This document shows, piece by piece, positions 24,616 to 32,314 of a stretch of 64,000 nucleotides of DNA. The stretch is from NCBI GenBank assembly GCA_934271065.1, contig CAKQQQ010000005.1:1-64000 (forward strand), given 5' to 3'. The notes beneath the pieces are model-generated. The model saw only the letters and a list, made by a program, of their open reading frames with translations. It had not been told where the DNA came from and made no database searches. The DNA comes from an uncultured Clostridia bacterium (lineage in GTDB: Bacteria; Bacillota; Clostridia; Christensenellales; Borkfalkiaceae). Every line of letters begins with the position of its first letter. Position 1 is the first letter of the stretch. The position numbers were made by a program, and so were the translations under genes.

Positions 24616-27318
24616 TTAAAGATTTCTGCCGCAGCAGTTTTTGAATTTTTTACCCGAACCGCACGGACAGGGATCGTTCCTGCCGACCGTGGCGGTCTTG
24701 ACTATCGGTCTGCTTCCGCCGCGAATACCGTCGTCCGATCCGCCGTTTTCGACGAGATCCGCCGTAGGCTCTCTTTTCGGCTCTTCGGCTTTGCGGAGTT
24801 CGGATTTGAGCAGCAACGCGACTACGTCTTCCTGAATACTCGCGGTCATCGCGTCGAACATTTCCACGCCTTCTTTTTTATAGGCGATTACGGGATCTTC
24901 GTTGGCGTAGCCGCGCAGAGATATGCCGCGTTTTAATTTGTCCATCGCGTCGATGTGGTCTATCCACTTGCTGTCGACGACTTTAAGGAATATAAACCGC
25001 TCGAATTCCGAGAAGTCGAGACCTTGTTCTTTATAGCCCGCGATCTTCTCTTCGTAGCACTCGACGACTTTTTCGGTCGCTTTGTCGATGATATAGTCCG
25101 CGTCCCAGTTTTCGAGAATTTTGTCGGTAATAAATCCCGTTTCGGGCGGCAACGCGCGGTCTTCGAGCGCCTTGTTGAGCGCGTCTTTATTCCAGTCGGA
25201 CGGGGATTGTCTGACGTCCGCAACCGAACGGATTATCTCCGCGACGAAGTCGGGGATAAGGTTAAGCACGTCCTGATGCACGTCGTCGCCGCGCAGGACT
25301 TTCATTCTTTCTTCGTACATAATCTTACGTTGAAGGTTCATTACGTCGTCGTATTCGATTATGTGCTTTCTTATGCCGAAGTTCTTGCCTTCGATGGTTT
25401 TTTGCGCGTTCTCGATGGAGCGGGAAAGCATTTTGGACTGCAACGGCGTGTCGTCGTCGACCTTGAACGCCCTGTAAATGCTCTGCAATCTCTCGCCGCC
25501 GAAACGCTTGGCGAGATCGTCTTCGAGAGAGATGAAGAACAGCGACGAACCCGGATCGCCCTGACGGCCGCTACGACCGCGCAACTGGTTGTCGATACGG
25601 CGCGATTCGTGTCTTTCCGTGCCGACGATGTGCAGACCGCCGAGCGCGATGACTTCTTTCTTCTCCGCGTCGGTAATCGCTTCGTGTTCTTTAAGGTATT
25701 CGCGGTACTTGTTTCTGACTTCGCGCTGTGCGTCGGTTATATCCTGAACGTAAGAAGTCGCGACGCTTATATCCGCGTCGGAATACCCGTCGTTACGCAG
25801 ATCCTGTATAGCCATAAATTCGGGGTTGCCGCCGAGCAGTATATCCGTTCCGCGCCCCGCCATATTGGTCGCGATCGTAACCGCGCCCTTCTTGCCCGCC
25901 TGCGCGATTATTTCGGCTTCGCGCTTGTGGTTTTTGGCGTTGAGTATATTGTGTTTTACTTTGTTTTTGATAAGCCAGCGGGATATTTCTTCGGACTTTT
26001 CTACCGTAACCGTACCTACGAGAATGGGCTGCCCCGTCGCGTGGCGTTCGATTATTTCCTGCACTATCGCGCGGAGTTTGCCCGACGCGGTCGAGTAAAT
26101 GACGTCGGGATAGTCTATTCTCTGAACGGGTTTGTTGGTCGGGATTTCGAGTACGTCGAGCCCGTAAATGGTTCTGAATTCTTCTTCTTCGGTCTTTGCC
26201 GTACCGGTCATACCCGAAAGTTTATGATAGAGCCTGAAATAGTTCTGGAAGGTTATGGTGGCGTAGGTCTTGTTCTCGTTCCTTACCACGACGTTTTCTT
26301 TGGCTTCTATCGCCTGATGCAGACCTTCGGAATATCTTCTGCCGATCATAAGACGCCCCGTAAATTCGTCTACTATGACGATTTCGCCGTCGTTTACGAT
26401 ATAGTCGCTGTCGCGTTTGAAAATGTAGTGGGCTTTGAGCGCCTGTTGTATGTGGTGGTTGAGTTCGGAATTTTCAATATCGGCAAGGTTTTCTATACCG
26501 AAGAATTTTTCGGCTTTTTTCGCGCCCGCTTCGGTTATCTGAACGGACTTGTCTTCGATGTCTACGGTATAGTCTTCGTCGGGGGTAAGCGTTTTTACGA
26601 AGCGGTTGCAGTCGTAATAGAGCGTGGACGATTTTTCGCCCCTGCCGGAGATGATGAGCGGAGTTCTCGCTTCGTCGATTAAGATAGAGTCGACTTCGTC
26701 TACTATGGCGAAGTTAAGCCCGCGCTGAACCATATCCTGCATACGGATTTTAAGGTTGTCGCGGAGATAGTCGAAACCGAATTCGTTGTTCGTGCCGTAA
26801 GTAATGTCGCAGGCGTAGGCGGCGCGTTTTTCGTCGTCGGTCATATCGTGCAGGTTTACGCCTACGGTAAGACCGAGAAACCTGTAAACCTTACCCATCC
26901 ACTCGGCGTCGCGCTTGGCAAGATAATCGTTTACGGTAACGATATGCACGCCCTTTTCGGTCAGCGCGTTAAGGTACGCCGGCAGCGTTGCCATAAGCGT
27001 TTTTCCTTCGCCCGTTTTAAGTTCGGCGACTCTGCCCTGATGCACGCAGATACCGCCCATTATCTGTACGGGATAGTGGCGCATGTTAAGCACCCTGTAA
27101 GACGCTTCCCTTACGACGGCGAACGCGTCGAACATAACGTCTTCGAGCGTTTCTCCTTTTTTAAGTCTCGATTTGAGTACGTCGGTCTGGTCTTTGAGTT
27201 CCCCGTCGGTCATCTTTTCGTATTTCGGCGCGAGAGCAAGTACCTTTTCGGTCTGCGATTTGATTTTGCGGAGACTCGCCCGTGAGTCGCTTGTTAAAAT
27301 AAACTTGATAAGTCCCAT
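24616..27318 (-). CDS. secA: Preprotein translocase ATPase SecA
   Basis: A 900-residue protein with all SecA landmarks: Walker A KTGEGKT (101-107), DEVDSILIDEARTPLIISG, the TNMAGRGTDILLGG motif, and a C-terminal zinc-binding tail (CPCGSGKKFKNCC). SecA drives secreted proteins through SecYEG. The start has AAGGA upstream and a promoter at 27372-27400. secA-prfB is a common Bacillota gene order. Length and domains are normal. Confidence 0.97.
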   Translation of the reverse strand: MGLIKFILTSDSRASLRKIKSQTEKVLALAPKYEKMTDGELKDQTDVLKSRLKKGETLEDVMFDAFAVVREASYRVLNMRHYPVQIMGGICVHQGRVAELKTGEGKTLMATLPAYLNALTEKGVHIVTVNDYLAKRDAEWMGKVYRFLGLTVGVNLHDMTDDEKRAAYACDITYGTNNEFGFDYLRDNLKIRMQDMVQRGLNFAIVDEVDSILIDEARTPLIISGRGEKSSTLYYDCNRFVKTLTPDEDYTVDIEDKSVQITEAGAKKAEKFFGIENLADIENSELNHHIQQALKAHYIFKRDSDYIVNDGEIVIVDEFTGRLMIGRRYSEGLHQAIEAKENVVVRNENKTYATITFQNYFRLYHKLSGMTGTAKTEEEEFRTIYGLDVLEIPTNKPVQRIDYPDVIYSTASGKLRAIVQEIIERHATGQPILVGTVTVEKSEEISRWLIKNKVKHNILNAKNHKREAEIIAQAGKKGAVTIATNMAGRGTDILLGGNPEFMAIQDLRNDGYSDADISVATSYVQDITDAQREVRNKYREYLKEHEAITDAEKKEVIALGGLHIVGTERHESRRIDNQLRGRSGRQGDPGSSLFFISLEDDLAKRFGGERLQSIYRAFKVDDDTPLQSKMLSRSIENAQKTIEGKNFGIRKHIIEYDDVMNLQRKIMYEERMKVLRGDDVHQDVLNLIPDFVAEIIRSVADVRQSPSDWNKDALNKALEDRALPPETGFITDKILENWDADYIIDKATEKVVECYEEKIAGYKEQGLDFSEFERFIFLKVVDSKWIDHIDAMDKLKRGISLRGYANEDPVIAYKKEGVEMFDAMTASIQEDVVALLLKSELRKAEEPKREPTADLVENGGSDDGIRGGSRPIVKTATVGRNDPCPCGSGKKFKNCCGRNL

Positions 27319-27371
27319 AAACAGTCCTTAAAATAAATAAATTGACGGGCAAATTTCGCCCGCTTTCGTAT

Positions 27372-27400
27372 ATATTACTATATTTTGTTTATTTTTTCAA
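27372..27400 (-). promoter_or_regulatory. Promoter of secA-prfB
   Basis: Minus-strand TTGAAA (27400-27395), 17-bp spacer, TAATAT (27377-27372), 53 bp upstream of the secA ATG. Confidence 0.6.
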
Positions 27401-27602
27401 TGAAATTAAGTGAATATTTGGAAAAAAATTAAATTACGCGCCGCCGACGCGGCAAAAATCGGCATTTTTAACGCGTCGGCGCGGATTTTATCCGCCGCCC
27501 GTCCGCCGAATAACGATAAAACTATCCGCGGCGGGAAAAAATAACCGAAACGTCCGCGACGGAAAAATAATTAAAATATTAACGAAAAGTCGCGAATAAT
27601 AA

Positions 27603-27631
27603 TTGAAAAAAGTTCCGCGTTATGTTACAAT
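27603..27631 (+). promoter_or_regulatory. Promoter of the NifU-like/GGGtGRT operon
   Basis: TTGAAA (27603-27608), 17-bp spacer, TACAAT (27626-27631). A leader of about 78 nt leads to a strong GGAGG at 27705-27709. Confidence 0.7.
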
Positions 27632-27715
27632 GTACGCGCAGGTTTGTCAAAACCCGCGTTGCGAAGGCTTACGGAAAGCAATTACACGAATCTGAAAATT
27701 TTTTGGAGGCATTTT

Positions 27716-28408
27716 ATGCAGTACTCAAACGAAGTTAAGAATATGGTCTGCGTCGCCAAAGGTCCTAAACACGGTCCCGCTCCCATTCCGGAAGAAGGAA
27801 AGTGGATAGAAGCCAAACAGATAGGCGATATAAGCGGATTTACTCACGGCGTGGGTTGGTGCGCTCCCCAACAGGGCGCGTGCAAACTTTCGCTCAACGT
27901 CAAAAACGGCGTTATCGAAGAAGCGTTGGTCGAAACTATCGGCTGCTCGGGTATGACGCACTCGGCGGCTATGGCGTCGGAAATTTTACCCGGTAAAACC
28001 ATTCTCGAAGCACTTAACACCGATCTCGTATGCGACGCCATCAACACCGCTATGAGAGAGTTGTTCCTTCAAATCGTATACGGGCGTACCCAGTCGGCGT
28101 ATTCCGACGACGGGCTTGTCGTGGGCGCGGGGCTCGAAGATCTCGGCAAAGGTCTCCGCTCGCAGGTCGGCACTATGTACGGCACTAAGGAAAAGGGCAC
28201 GAGATACCTTGAAATGGCGGAAGGATACGTTACCCGTATGGCTCTCGACGAAGACAGTCAGGTCATCGGTTACGAGTTCGTTTCGCTCGGTAAGATGACC
28301 GACTTTATCAAGAAAGGTCTTACCCCCAACGAAGCGTACGAAAAATCCAAAGGTCACTACGGCAGATTTGAAAACGCTTTCAAGTATATCGATCCGCGTA
28401 AGGAATAA
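27716..28408 (+). CDS. NifU/IscU-like scaffold-type protein, partner of GGGtGRT protein
   Basis: 230 residues from the ATG at 27716, seven bases after GGAGG. The central segment resembles the NifU/IscU N-terminal fold: GWCAPQQGAC, then VETIGCSGMTHSA, then a GKTILEAL helix start, matching the cysteine-bearing loops of Fe-S scaffold proteins. The C-terminal 80 residues (LEMAEGYVTRM...GYEFVSLGKMTDFI) are specific to this family. Databases usually name it an iron-sulfur assembly scaffold protein, but no sulfurase or other Isc/Suf gene is nearby. It is always a candidate partner of the GGGtGRT protein, which starts 11 nt downstream. Cluster binding is an inference from three cysteines. Confidence 0.75.
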   Translation: MQYSNEVKNMVCVAKGPKHGPAPIPEEGKWIEAKQIGDISGFTHGVGWCAPQQGACKLSLNVKNGVIEEALVETIGCSGMTHSAAMASEILPGKTILEALNTDLVCDAINTAMRELFLQIVYGRTQSAYSDDGLVVGAGLEDLGKGLRSQVGTMYGTKEKGTRYLEMAEGYVTRMALDEDSQVIGYEFVSLGKMTDFIKKGLTPNEAYEKSKGHYGRFENAFKYIDPRKE

Positions 28409-28419
28409 GGAGAACGAAT

Positions 28420-29421
28420 ATGTCTTTATTTGAAGGATATGAAAGAAGAATAGACAAAATCAACGCCACCCTTAAAGAATACGGCATCAAATCCGTAGAA
28501 GAATGTAAGGAAATCTGCCTTGCGAAAGGCGTCGATTGCGACGATATAGTAAGAAGCACCCAACCCATCTGCTTTGAAAACGCGGTATGGGCGTACACGG
28601 TAGGCGCGGCGATAGCGATTAAAAGCGGCGCGAAAAAAGCGGCGCAGGCAGCCGAAAAGATCGGCGTGGGCTTGCAGTCGTTCTGTATTCCCGGCTCGGT
28701 TGCCGAAAACCGCAAAGTCGGTTTAGGTCACGGCAATCTCGGCGCGATGCTCCTTTCGGACGATACCGATTGTTTCTGCTTCCTTGCCGGTCACGAATCG
28801 TTCGCGGCGGCGGAAGGCGCAATCAAAATCGCGCTCAACGCCAACACCGTAAGAAAGAAACCTTTAAGAGTTATCCTTAACGGTCTCGGCAAAGACGCCG
28901 CTATGATCATTTCGAGAATTAACGGCTTCACTTACGTCGAAACAACTTTCAACCCCTACACCGAAGAAGTTACCGTCGTTTACGAAAAGGCTTACTCCGA
29001 CGGGCCGAGAGCGAAAGTCAAATGCTACGGCGCGGACAACGTTCCCGAAGGCGTGGCGATAATGAAACTCGAAAACGTATCCGTTTCCATTACCGGTAAC
29101 TCCACCAACCCGACGAGATTCCAGCACCCCGTTGCGGGAACGTACAAAAAGTGGTGTATCGAAAACGGCAAAAAGTATTTCTCGGTCGCTTCGGGCGGCG
29201 GTACGGGCAGAACGCTCCACCCCGACAATATGGCGGCAGGTCCGTCGTCTTACGGCATGACCGACACTATGGGCAGAATGCACTCCGACGCGCAGTTCGC
29301 GGGTTCGTCTTCCGTTCCGGCACACGTCGAAATGATGGGCTTGATCGGTATGGGCAACAACCCGATGGTCGGCGCGACCGTTGCGGTTGCCGTTGCCGTA
29401 GAAAAGGCGATGAACGCGTAA
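28420..29421 (+). CDS. GGGtGRT protein (family of unknown function)
   Basis: A 333-residue protein that carries the motif naming the family PF14057: SGGGTGRTLHPDNMAAGPSS near 257-276. A glycine/methionine-rich C-terminus (MMGLIGMGNNPMVGATVAVAVAVEKAM) follows, with cysteines at 28, 33, 40, 46 and later positions. The N-terminal half contains GLGHGNLGAMLLSDDTDCFCFLAGHESFAAAEGA. No catalytic function is known; the glycine-rich loop suggests nucleotide or cofactor binding. It has AAGGAG upstream, lies 11 nt after the NifU-like gene, shares its promoter and ends at a strong terminator, so the two form a self-contained unit. Confidence 0.85.
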   Translation: MSLFEGYERRIDKINATLKEYGIKSVEECKEICLAKGVDCDDIVRSTQPICFENAVWAYTVGAAIAIKSGAKKAAQAAEKIGVGLQSFCIPGSVAENRKVGLGHGNLGAMLLSDDTDCFCFLAGHESFAAAEGAIKIALNANTVRKKPLRVILNGLGKDAAMIISRINGFTYVETTFNPYTEEVTVVYEKAYSDGPRAKVKCYGADNVPEGVAIMKLENVSVSITGNSTNPTRFQHPVAGTYKKWCIENGKKYFSVASGGGTGRTLHPDNMAAGPSSYGMTDTMGRMHSDAQFAGSSSVPAHVEMMGLIGMGNNPMVGATVAVAVAVEKAMNA

Positions 29422-29440
29422 TAATACCTTAAAAAACCAC

Positions 29441-29473
29441 TACGGGCGGTTGCGTAAAACGCAACCGCCCGTA
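29441..29473 (+). terminator. Terminator of the NifU-like/GGGtGRT operon
   Basis: Perfect 15-bp stem TACGGGCGGTTGCGT (29441-29455) with its complement (29459-29473) and loop AAA, followed by TTTCG. Confidence 0.85.
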
Positions 29474-29561
29474 TTTCGTCCTTCGACGAAGTGGAGAAAT
29501 GAGTGAGCATTTTCACGCCGCGCGAAAGCCCGTATATCGCTACGCATAACTTTCGTTTAGC

Positions 29562-29635
29562 ACGCCGAACGAGAATAATAACGTCTTGCAAAAACGCACC
29601 GTCAGACCACGGTTCGTATTACTTCCGCTTGGCAT
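29562..29635. mobile_element. Short MITE-like element, deletion form
   Basis: About 74 bp. Its right end shares 25 identical bases (CACCGTCAGACCACGGTTCG and the next five bases, 29597-29621) with the element at 52127-52280, and the final GGCAT also matches. Its left end resembles the left end of that element through the block CTTGCAAAAACG. The interior of the longer copy is missing. Confidence 0.6.
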
Positions 29636-29730
29636 ACGTAATTATACCACGCCTTTTCGCGTTTGTCAACCGTAAACGCGGTTTTAATCGGCTCGGGCGC
29701 AAGTAAAGGCGTAAATTTCGGCAAATACGT

Positions 29731-29759
29731 TTGACAAAACGGCGCGGCTATACTATAAT
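29731..29759 (+). promoter_or_regulatory. Promoter of the PHP-like gene
   Basis: TTGACA (29731-29736), 17-bp spacer, TATAAT (29754-29759). The leader is about 46 nt and has no Shine-Dalgarno before the ATG at 29812. Confidence 0.85.
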
Positions 29760-29811
29760 GAGATAAATCGGCGACCGTATTTATTTTCGTGGTTCACCGG
29801 TTTTTACGATT

Positions 29812-30966
29812 ATGCAAAAAGAACAACTTATAGATAAACTCGATTCCAAACTGCCGCGCAAACGTCTTCGCGCGCTCGCGGCGTTATGTAAAGATACGGA
29901 ATTCCCCGCCCCCGCAGGCGCGGATTCGTTACAGTTCAGAAGCGTATATTCGGGGTTCGCGTTCACGCCGTCTATGTGCGCGTACAAATCCGCCCTTTAC
30001 GGCTCGGCAACCGTCAGCCTTATAGACTTCGCCACGCTTAAAGGCGCGAACGAGTTTCTTAAAGCCGTCGCGTTGACGGGCGGAACGGGCTACATAGGCG
30101 TGGGCGTAAACTCGCGCGTCAAGGGTATGCGGCTCGCGTTGCAGGCGATAGGCATTCCGCATATGAACGTAAAATCCCTGCACAAAAAACTCGCGAAGGC
30201 AAGAAGCCTTAAAGCGGCGCACGTCAACCGCCTGCGCGAACTTATCAACGCCAAAACCGACAATATTAAATTCTATCTTCCGCCCGACCTTTTACTGCTC
30301 GCAAAGAACAGAACCGCCAGCGCGGAAAATCTGTACAACGCGCTCGCGGCGAAAATCCGCGATAAATTCCCTACGGGCGGCGAAGTGGTAGACTATCTTA
30401 CGAACGGGCTCGGCTTCGAACTCGACGAAAGCAGCAGAGACCGTCTCGCCGACGAGACCAACCCCTTATACCTTCACGACCTTGCCGCGACTCTCCGAGC
30501 GTATCTCGGCGTAAAAGATATACCCGAAACGACTATTCAGGCAAAAGACTTCGTTGCGTATTGCGACGAAGCGGGCGCAATTTCCGTCGCCATCTACAAC
30601 GGCGCGCCGCTCGACGAGTTTTTAGCGGCTTGTAAAAAACTCGGCGTAAAAGCCGTGTGCGTAGAACCCGACAGAAACAACGGGTTTACCCCCGAAGAGT
30701 TTTACGACGCCGCGTTCGGGCAAGGTTTTCTGCCCCTTTCGAGAAAGGTTATCGACCGTCCGCGCAAAAAGGCGGGCGAGCCGTTCGGACGCGAAGAGAC
30801 GGCGGGCAAATATCTCGAAAGCGCGCTTGCGGTATGCGGTCACGAAATTTCCGCGTCGATATCGCCGAGCGACGGGCTGTTTTCCGAAAAGACCGTCGCC
30901 GCCGTACCCGACCTTGCCGCGCGTATCAAACTCTTTTCTAAAATTCCGCAATCGGGACTTAACTGA
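29812..30966 (+). CDS. PHP-domain-like protein lacking the metal-binding residues
   Basis: A 384-residue protein whose layout follows clostridial PHP-domain proteins that start NHIHTTYSFSPYSP and continue with a DHDSxxGAxEF motif. Here the first motif reads LQFRSVYSGFAFTP (40-53), so the HxH pair is Q41/R43. The second reads IDFATLKGANEF (71-82), so DHD is D72-F73-A74. Later parts still match the family pattern: GIPHMNV, the PDRNNGFTPEEF segment and a DRPRKK end of the barrel. Without metal ligands it is probably not a phosphoesterase; it may be a binding or regulatory relative. The assignment rests on recalled family sequences. It is transcribed alone. Confidence 0.55.
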   Translation: MQKEQLIDKLDSKLPRKRLRALAALCKDTEFPAPAGADSLQFRSVYSGFAFTPSMCAYKSALYGSATVSLIDFATLKGANEFLKAVALTGGTGYIGVGVNSRVKGMRLALQAIGIPHMNVKSLHKKLAKARSLKAAHVNRLRELINAKTDNIKFYLPPDLLLLAKNRTASAENLYNALAAKIRDKFPTGGEVVDYLTNGLGFELDESSRDRLADETNPLYLHDLAATLRAYLGVKDIPETTIQAKDFVAYCDEAGAISVAIYNGAPLDEFLAACKKLGVKAVCVEPDRNNGFTPEEFYDAAFGQGFLPLSRKVIDRPRKKAGEPFGREETAGKYLESALAVCGHEISASISPSDGLFSEKTVAAVPDLAARIKLFSKIPQSGLN

Positions 30967-30991
30967 CTGAATAAATTTTCAAGTTGACGTC

Positions 30992-31023
30992 AATACTTCT
31001 TGCAACCGCAAGGAGTATTTTTT
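30992..31023 (+). promoter_or_regulatory. Terminator-like hairpin that hides a ribosome-binding site
   Basis: Twelve-base-pair stem AATACTTCTTGC (30992-31003) with GCAAGGAGTATT (31008-31019), one G-U pair and loop AACC, followed by TTTTTT up to the ATG at 31024. The AAGGAG Shine-Dalgarno (31010-31015) lies inside the 3' arm. A 10-bp palindrome TTGACGTCAA (30984-30993) overlaps the base of the stem. Confidence 0.75.
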
Positions 31024-31449
31024 ATGCGATTTTTTAAGGATTCGGCGTTAAAAACCCTTTCAGCCGCGATATTCGCGACGATCGCGCTCGCCGTCTTCGC
31101 CGTGAGACTATCGCCCGCCCTGCCCGCAGGCGCGCGGCGCGAAATTTATCTGTACGGCGATTCCGCCGCCTGCCGCACGGTATCCGACGCGGGCGGTTTA
31201 TATCTGAAAAAATACGTCAAAGGCGAAGCCGCGTATATAACCGACGAAGCCGAACTTGACAAAATGCTTGCCGACCTGCGCGCGAAAAAGGTTTTTTCGG
31301 AACGCGGCTCGGATTTTTCAAACGTCTATTATTACTCGCCGAAAATACGCGGGTACTTAGTGGTGGGCGGCAAAAAGGTAAATCTGCACGTTTCCGAAAC
31401 CCGCGCGGGGATAAAGGCGGGCGCGCCGCTGATTTTCGGCGGATACTGA
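31024..31449 (+). CDS. Hypothetical secreted or membrane-anchored protein
   Basis: 141 residues from the ATG at 31024. An N-terminal hydrophobic helix (about 8-30) is a signal anchor or signal peptide. The rest is a small soluble domain ending in YYYSPKIRGYLVVGGKKVNL and then GIKAGAPLIFGGY, a pattern I associate with envelope/sporulation proteins of Clostridia but cannot name. The Shine-Dalgarno is buried in the preceding hairpin. The stop codon lies inside the first unit of a 17-bp tandem repeat. Confidence 0.65.
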   Translation: MRFFKDSALKTLSAAIFATIALAVFAVRLSPALPAGARREIYLYGDSAACRTVSDAGGLYLKKYVKGEAAYITDEAELDKMLADLRAKKVFSERGSDFSNVYYYSPKIRGYLVVGGKKVNLHVSETRAGIKAGAPLIFGGY

Positions 31450-31505
31450 TTTTCGACGGATACCGATTTTCAGCGGATACCGATTTTCGGCGAGTACCGA
31501 TTTGC
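31438..31505. repeat. Four tandem copies of a 17-bp repeat over a stop codon
   Basis: Units start at 31438, 31455, 31472 and 31489, with consensus G-CGGATACCGATTTTC. The first unit contains the last codons and TGA of the upstream gene. Because 17 is not a multiple of three, extra copies would not extend one frame. Confidence 0.85.
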
Positions 31506-31593
31506 CGCCGCCGTTAAAATTTTCGGTCAAACGGTATAAAACGCGCGAAAAGCGTCAATACCTTACGCGAACAAGACGTTAGGAGGATATAAA

Positions 31594-32274
31594 ATGTCTG
31601 ACAAAAAGAACTCGAGAATTCTCGGTTTCGTAAAAAACAATCTCTATTATCTGCTTATCGGCGTCGCGCTGATAACGATAATTACCGTAACCGTAGCGGT
31701 TATCGCCACGAACGAGAAAAAGCCGAACGTGGCGGAACGCCCCGACAAGCCGCCCGTAGTCGAACCCGACAAGCCGGACGAACCCGACGAACCGGACAAG
31801 CCCGATAAACCCGATAAACCCGACGAACCCGATAAGCCCGACGAGCCGACCGAAAGCAAGATAATCTTTACCCTGCCCGTAGCCGACGCGAAGTACGACA
31901 AGGGCTTTACGCACTCGACGGTGGTATTCAATAAAACGCTGGGCGTATATACGGGGCATACCGGACTGGATATGAGCGCGGATGCGGGCGCGAAAGTCGT
32001 ATGCGCCTACGACGGCACGATCGAAAGCGTTACCACCACTTATCTGCAAGGCACTACCGTAACCGTCGATCACGGCAACGGGCTGAAAACCGTGTACAAC
32101 TCCGTAGAAGCCAAAGAAGGTCTGAAAGCGGGGCAGTCGCTTAAAGCGGGCGACGAAATAGGCGCGGTGTCCGACAACAACCGACAGGAATACAAAGACG
32201 GCGCGCACCTGCACTTCGAAGTGATTAAAGACGGAGTAAAAGTCGACCCCGAAGAATATCTTAAATCTGCATAA
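31594..32274 (+). CDS. M23 family metallopeptidase with acidic-proline linker (SpoIIQ-like)
   Basis: This 226-residue protein has a cytosolic N-terminus, one membrane helix (about 17-39), a repetitive DKPDEP linker (about 50-85) and a C-terminal LytM/M23 domain. Zinc-site residues are visible: H122 and D126 in GHTGLD, and H205/H207 in HLHFEV. Such enzymes cut peptidoglycan cross-bridges outside the cell; one-helix M23 proteins in Clostridia include SpoIIQ. Without spoIID or spoIIID nearby the sporulation link is weak. The start has AGGAGGA nine bases upstream. Confidence 0.82.
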   Translation: MSDKKNSRILGFVKNNLYYLLIGVALITIITVTVAVIATNEKKPNVAERPDKPPVVEPDKPDEPDEPDKPDKPDKPDEPDKPDEPTESKIIFTLPVADAKYDKGFTHSTVVFNKTLGVYTGHTGLDMSADAGAKVVCAYDGTIESVTTTYLQGTTVTVDHGNGLKTVYNSVEAKEGLKAGQSLKAGDEIGAVSDNNRQEYKDGAHLHFEVIKDGVKVDPEEYLKSA

Positions 32275-32286
32275 AACCACTCGTCT

Positions 32287-32314
32287 CCCCGTATTATTTA
32301 CGGGGGGATTTTTT
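32287..32314 (+). promoter_or_regulatory. Second terminator-like hairpin overlapping a ribosome-binding site
   Basis: Stem CCCCGTA (32287-32293) with TACGGGG (32299-32305), 5-nt loop, then GGA and TTTTTT (32309-32314) up to the ATG at 32315. The only possible Shine-Dalgarno, GGGGGGA, is within or next to the stem. It begins 12 nt after the M23 stop codon. Confidence 0.7.

Larger units (their letters stand above)
27319..27715. other. Intergenic region between secA and the NifU-like gene
   Basis: Holds the minus-strand secA promoter, an inverted repeat CGCCGACGCG (27442-27451) with CGCGTCGGCG (27472-27481) across a 20-nt loop, a stretch rich in short GC-rich words, and the plus-strand promoter at 27603-27631. 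No reading frame with coding character was seen. The NifU-like frame can be extended to 27644, but this adds 24 residues without family similarity. Confidence 0.6.
29422..29811. other. Intergenic region with terminator, MITE-like repeat and promoter
   Basis: Contains in order the operon terminator (29441-29473), about 85 bp of unassigned sequence, a short MITE-like element (29562-29635) and a consensus promoter (29731-29759). A 67-codon open frame starting at 29503 runs through the repeat and is considered spurious. Confidence 0.7.

Noticed and set aside
24955..26682. A 575-codon open frame on the plus strand opposite secA
   Set aside because: It covers the conserved SecA motor exactly antisense and has no promoter, Shine-Dalgarno or family pattern.
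29503..29706. A 67-codon plus-strand frame between GGGtGRT and the PHP-like gene
   Set aside because: It runs through the MITE-like repeat, has no Shine-Dalgarno and encodes no recognisable domain.
31594..32274. Firm assignment of the M23 protein as SpoIIQ
   Set aside because: Topology fits, but spoIID, spoIIID and other sporulation genes are absent nearby, so only SpoIIQ-like is claimed.
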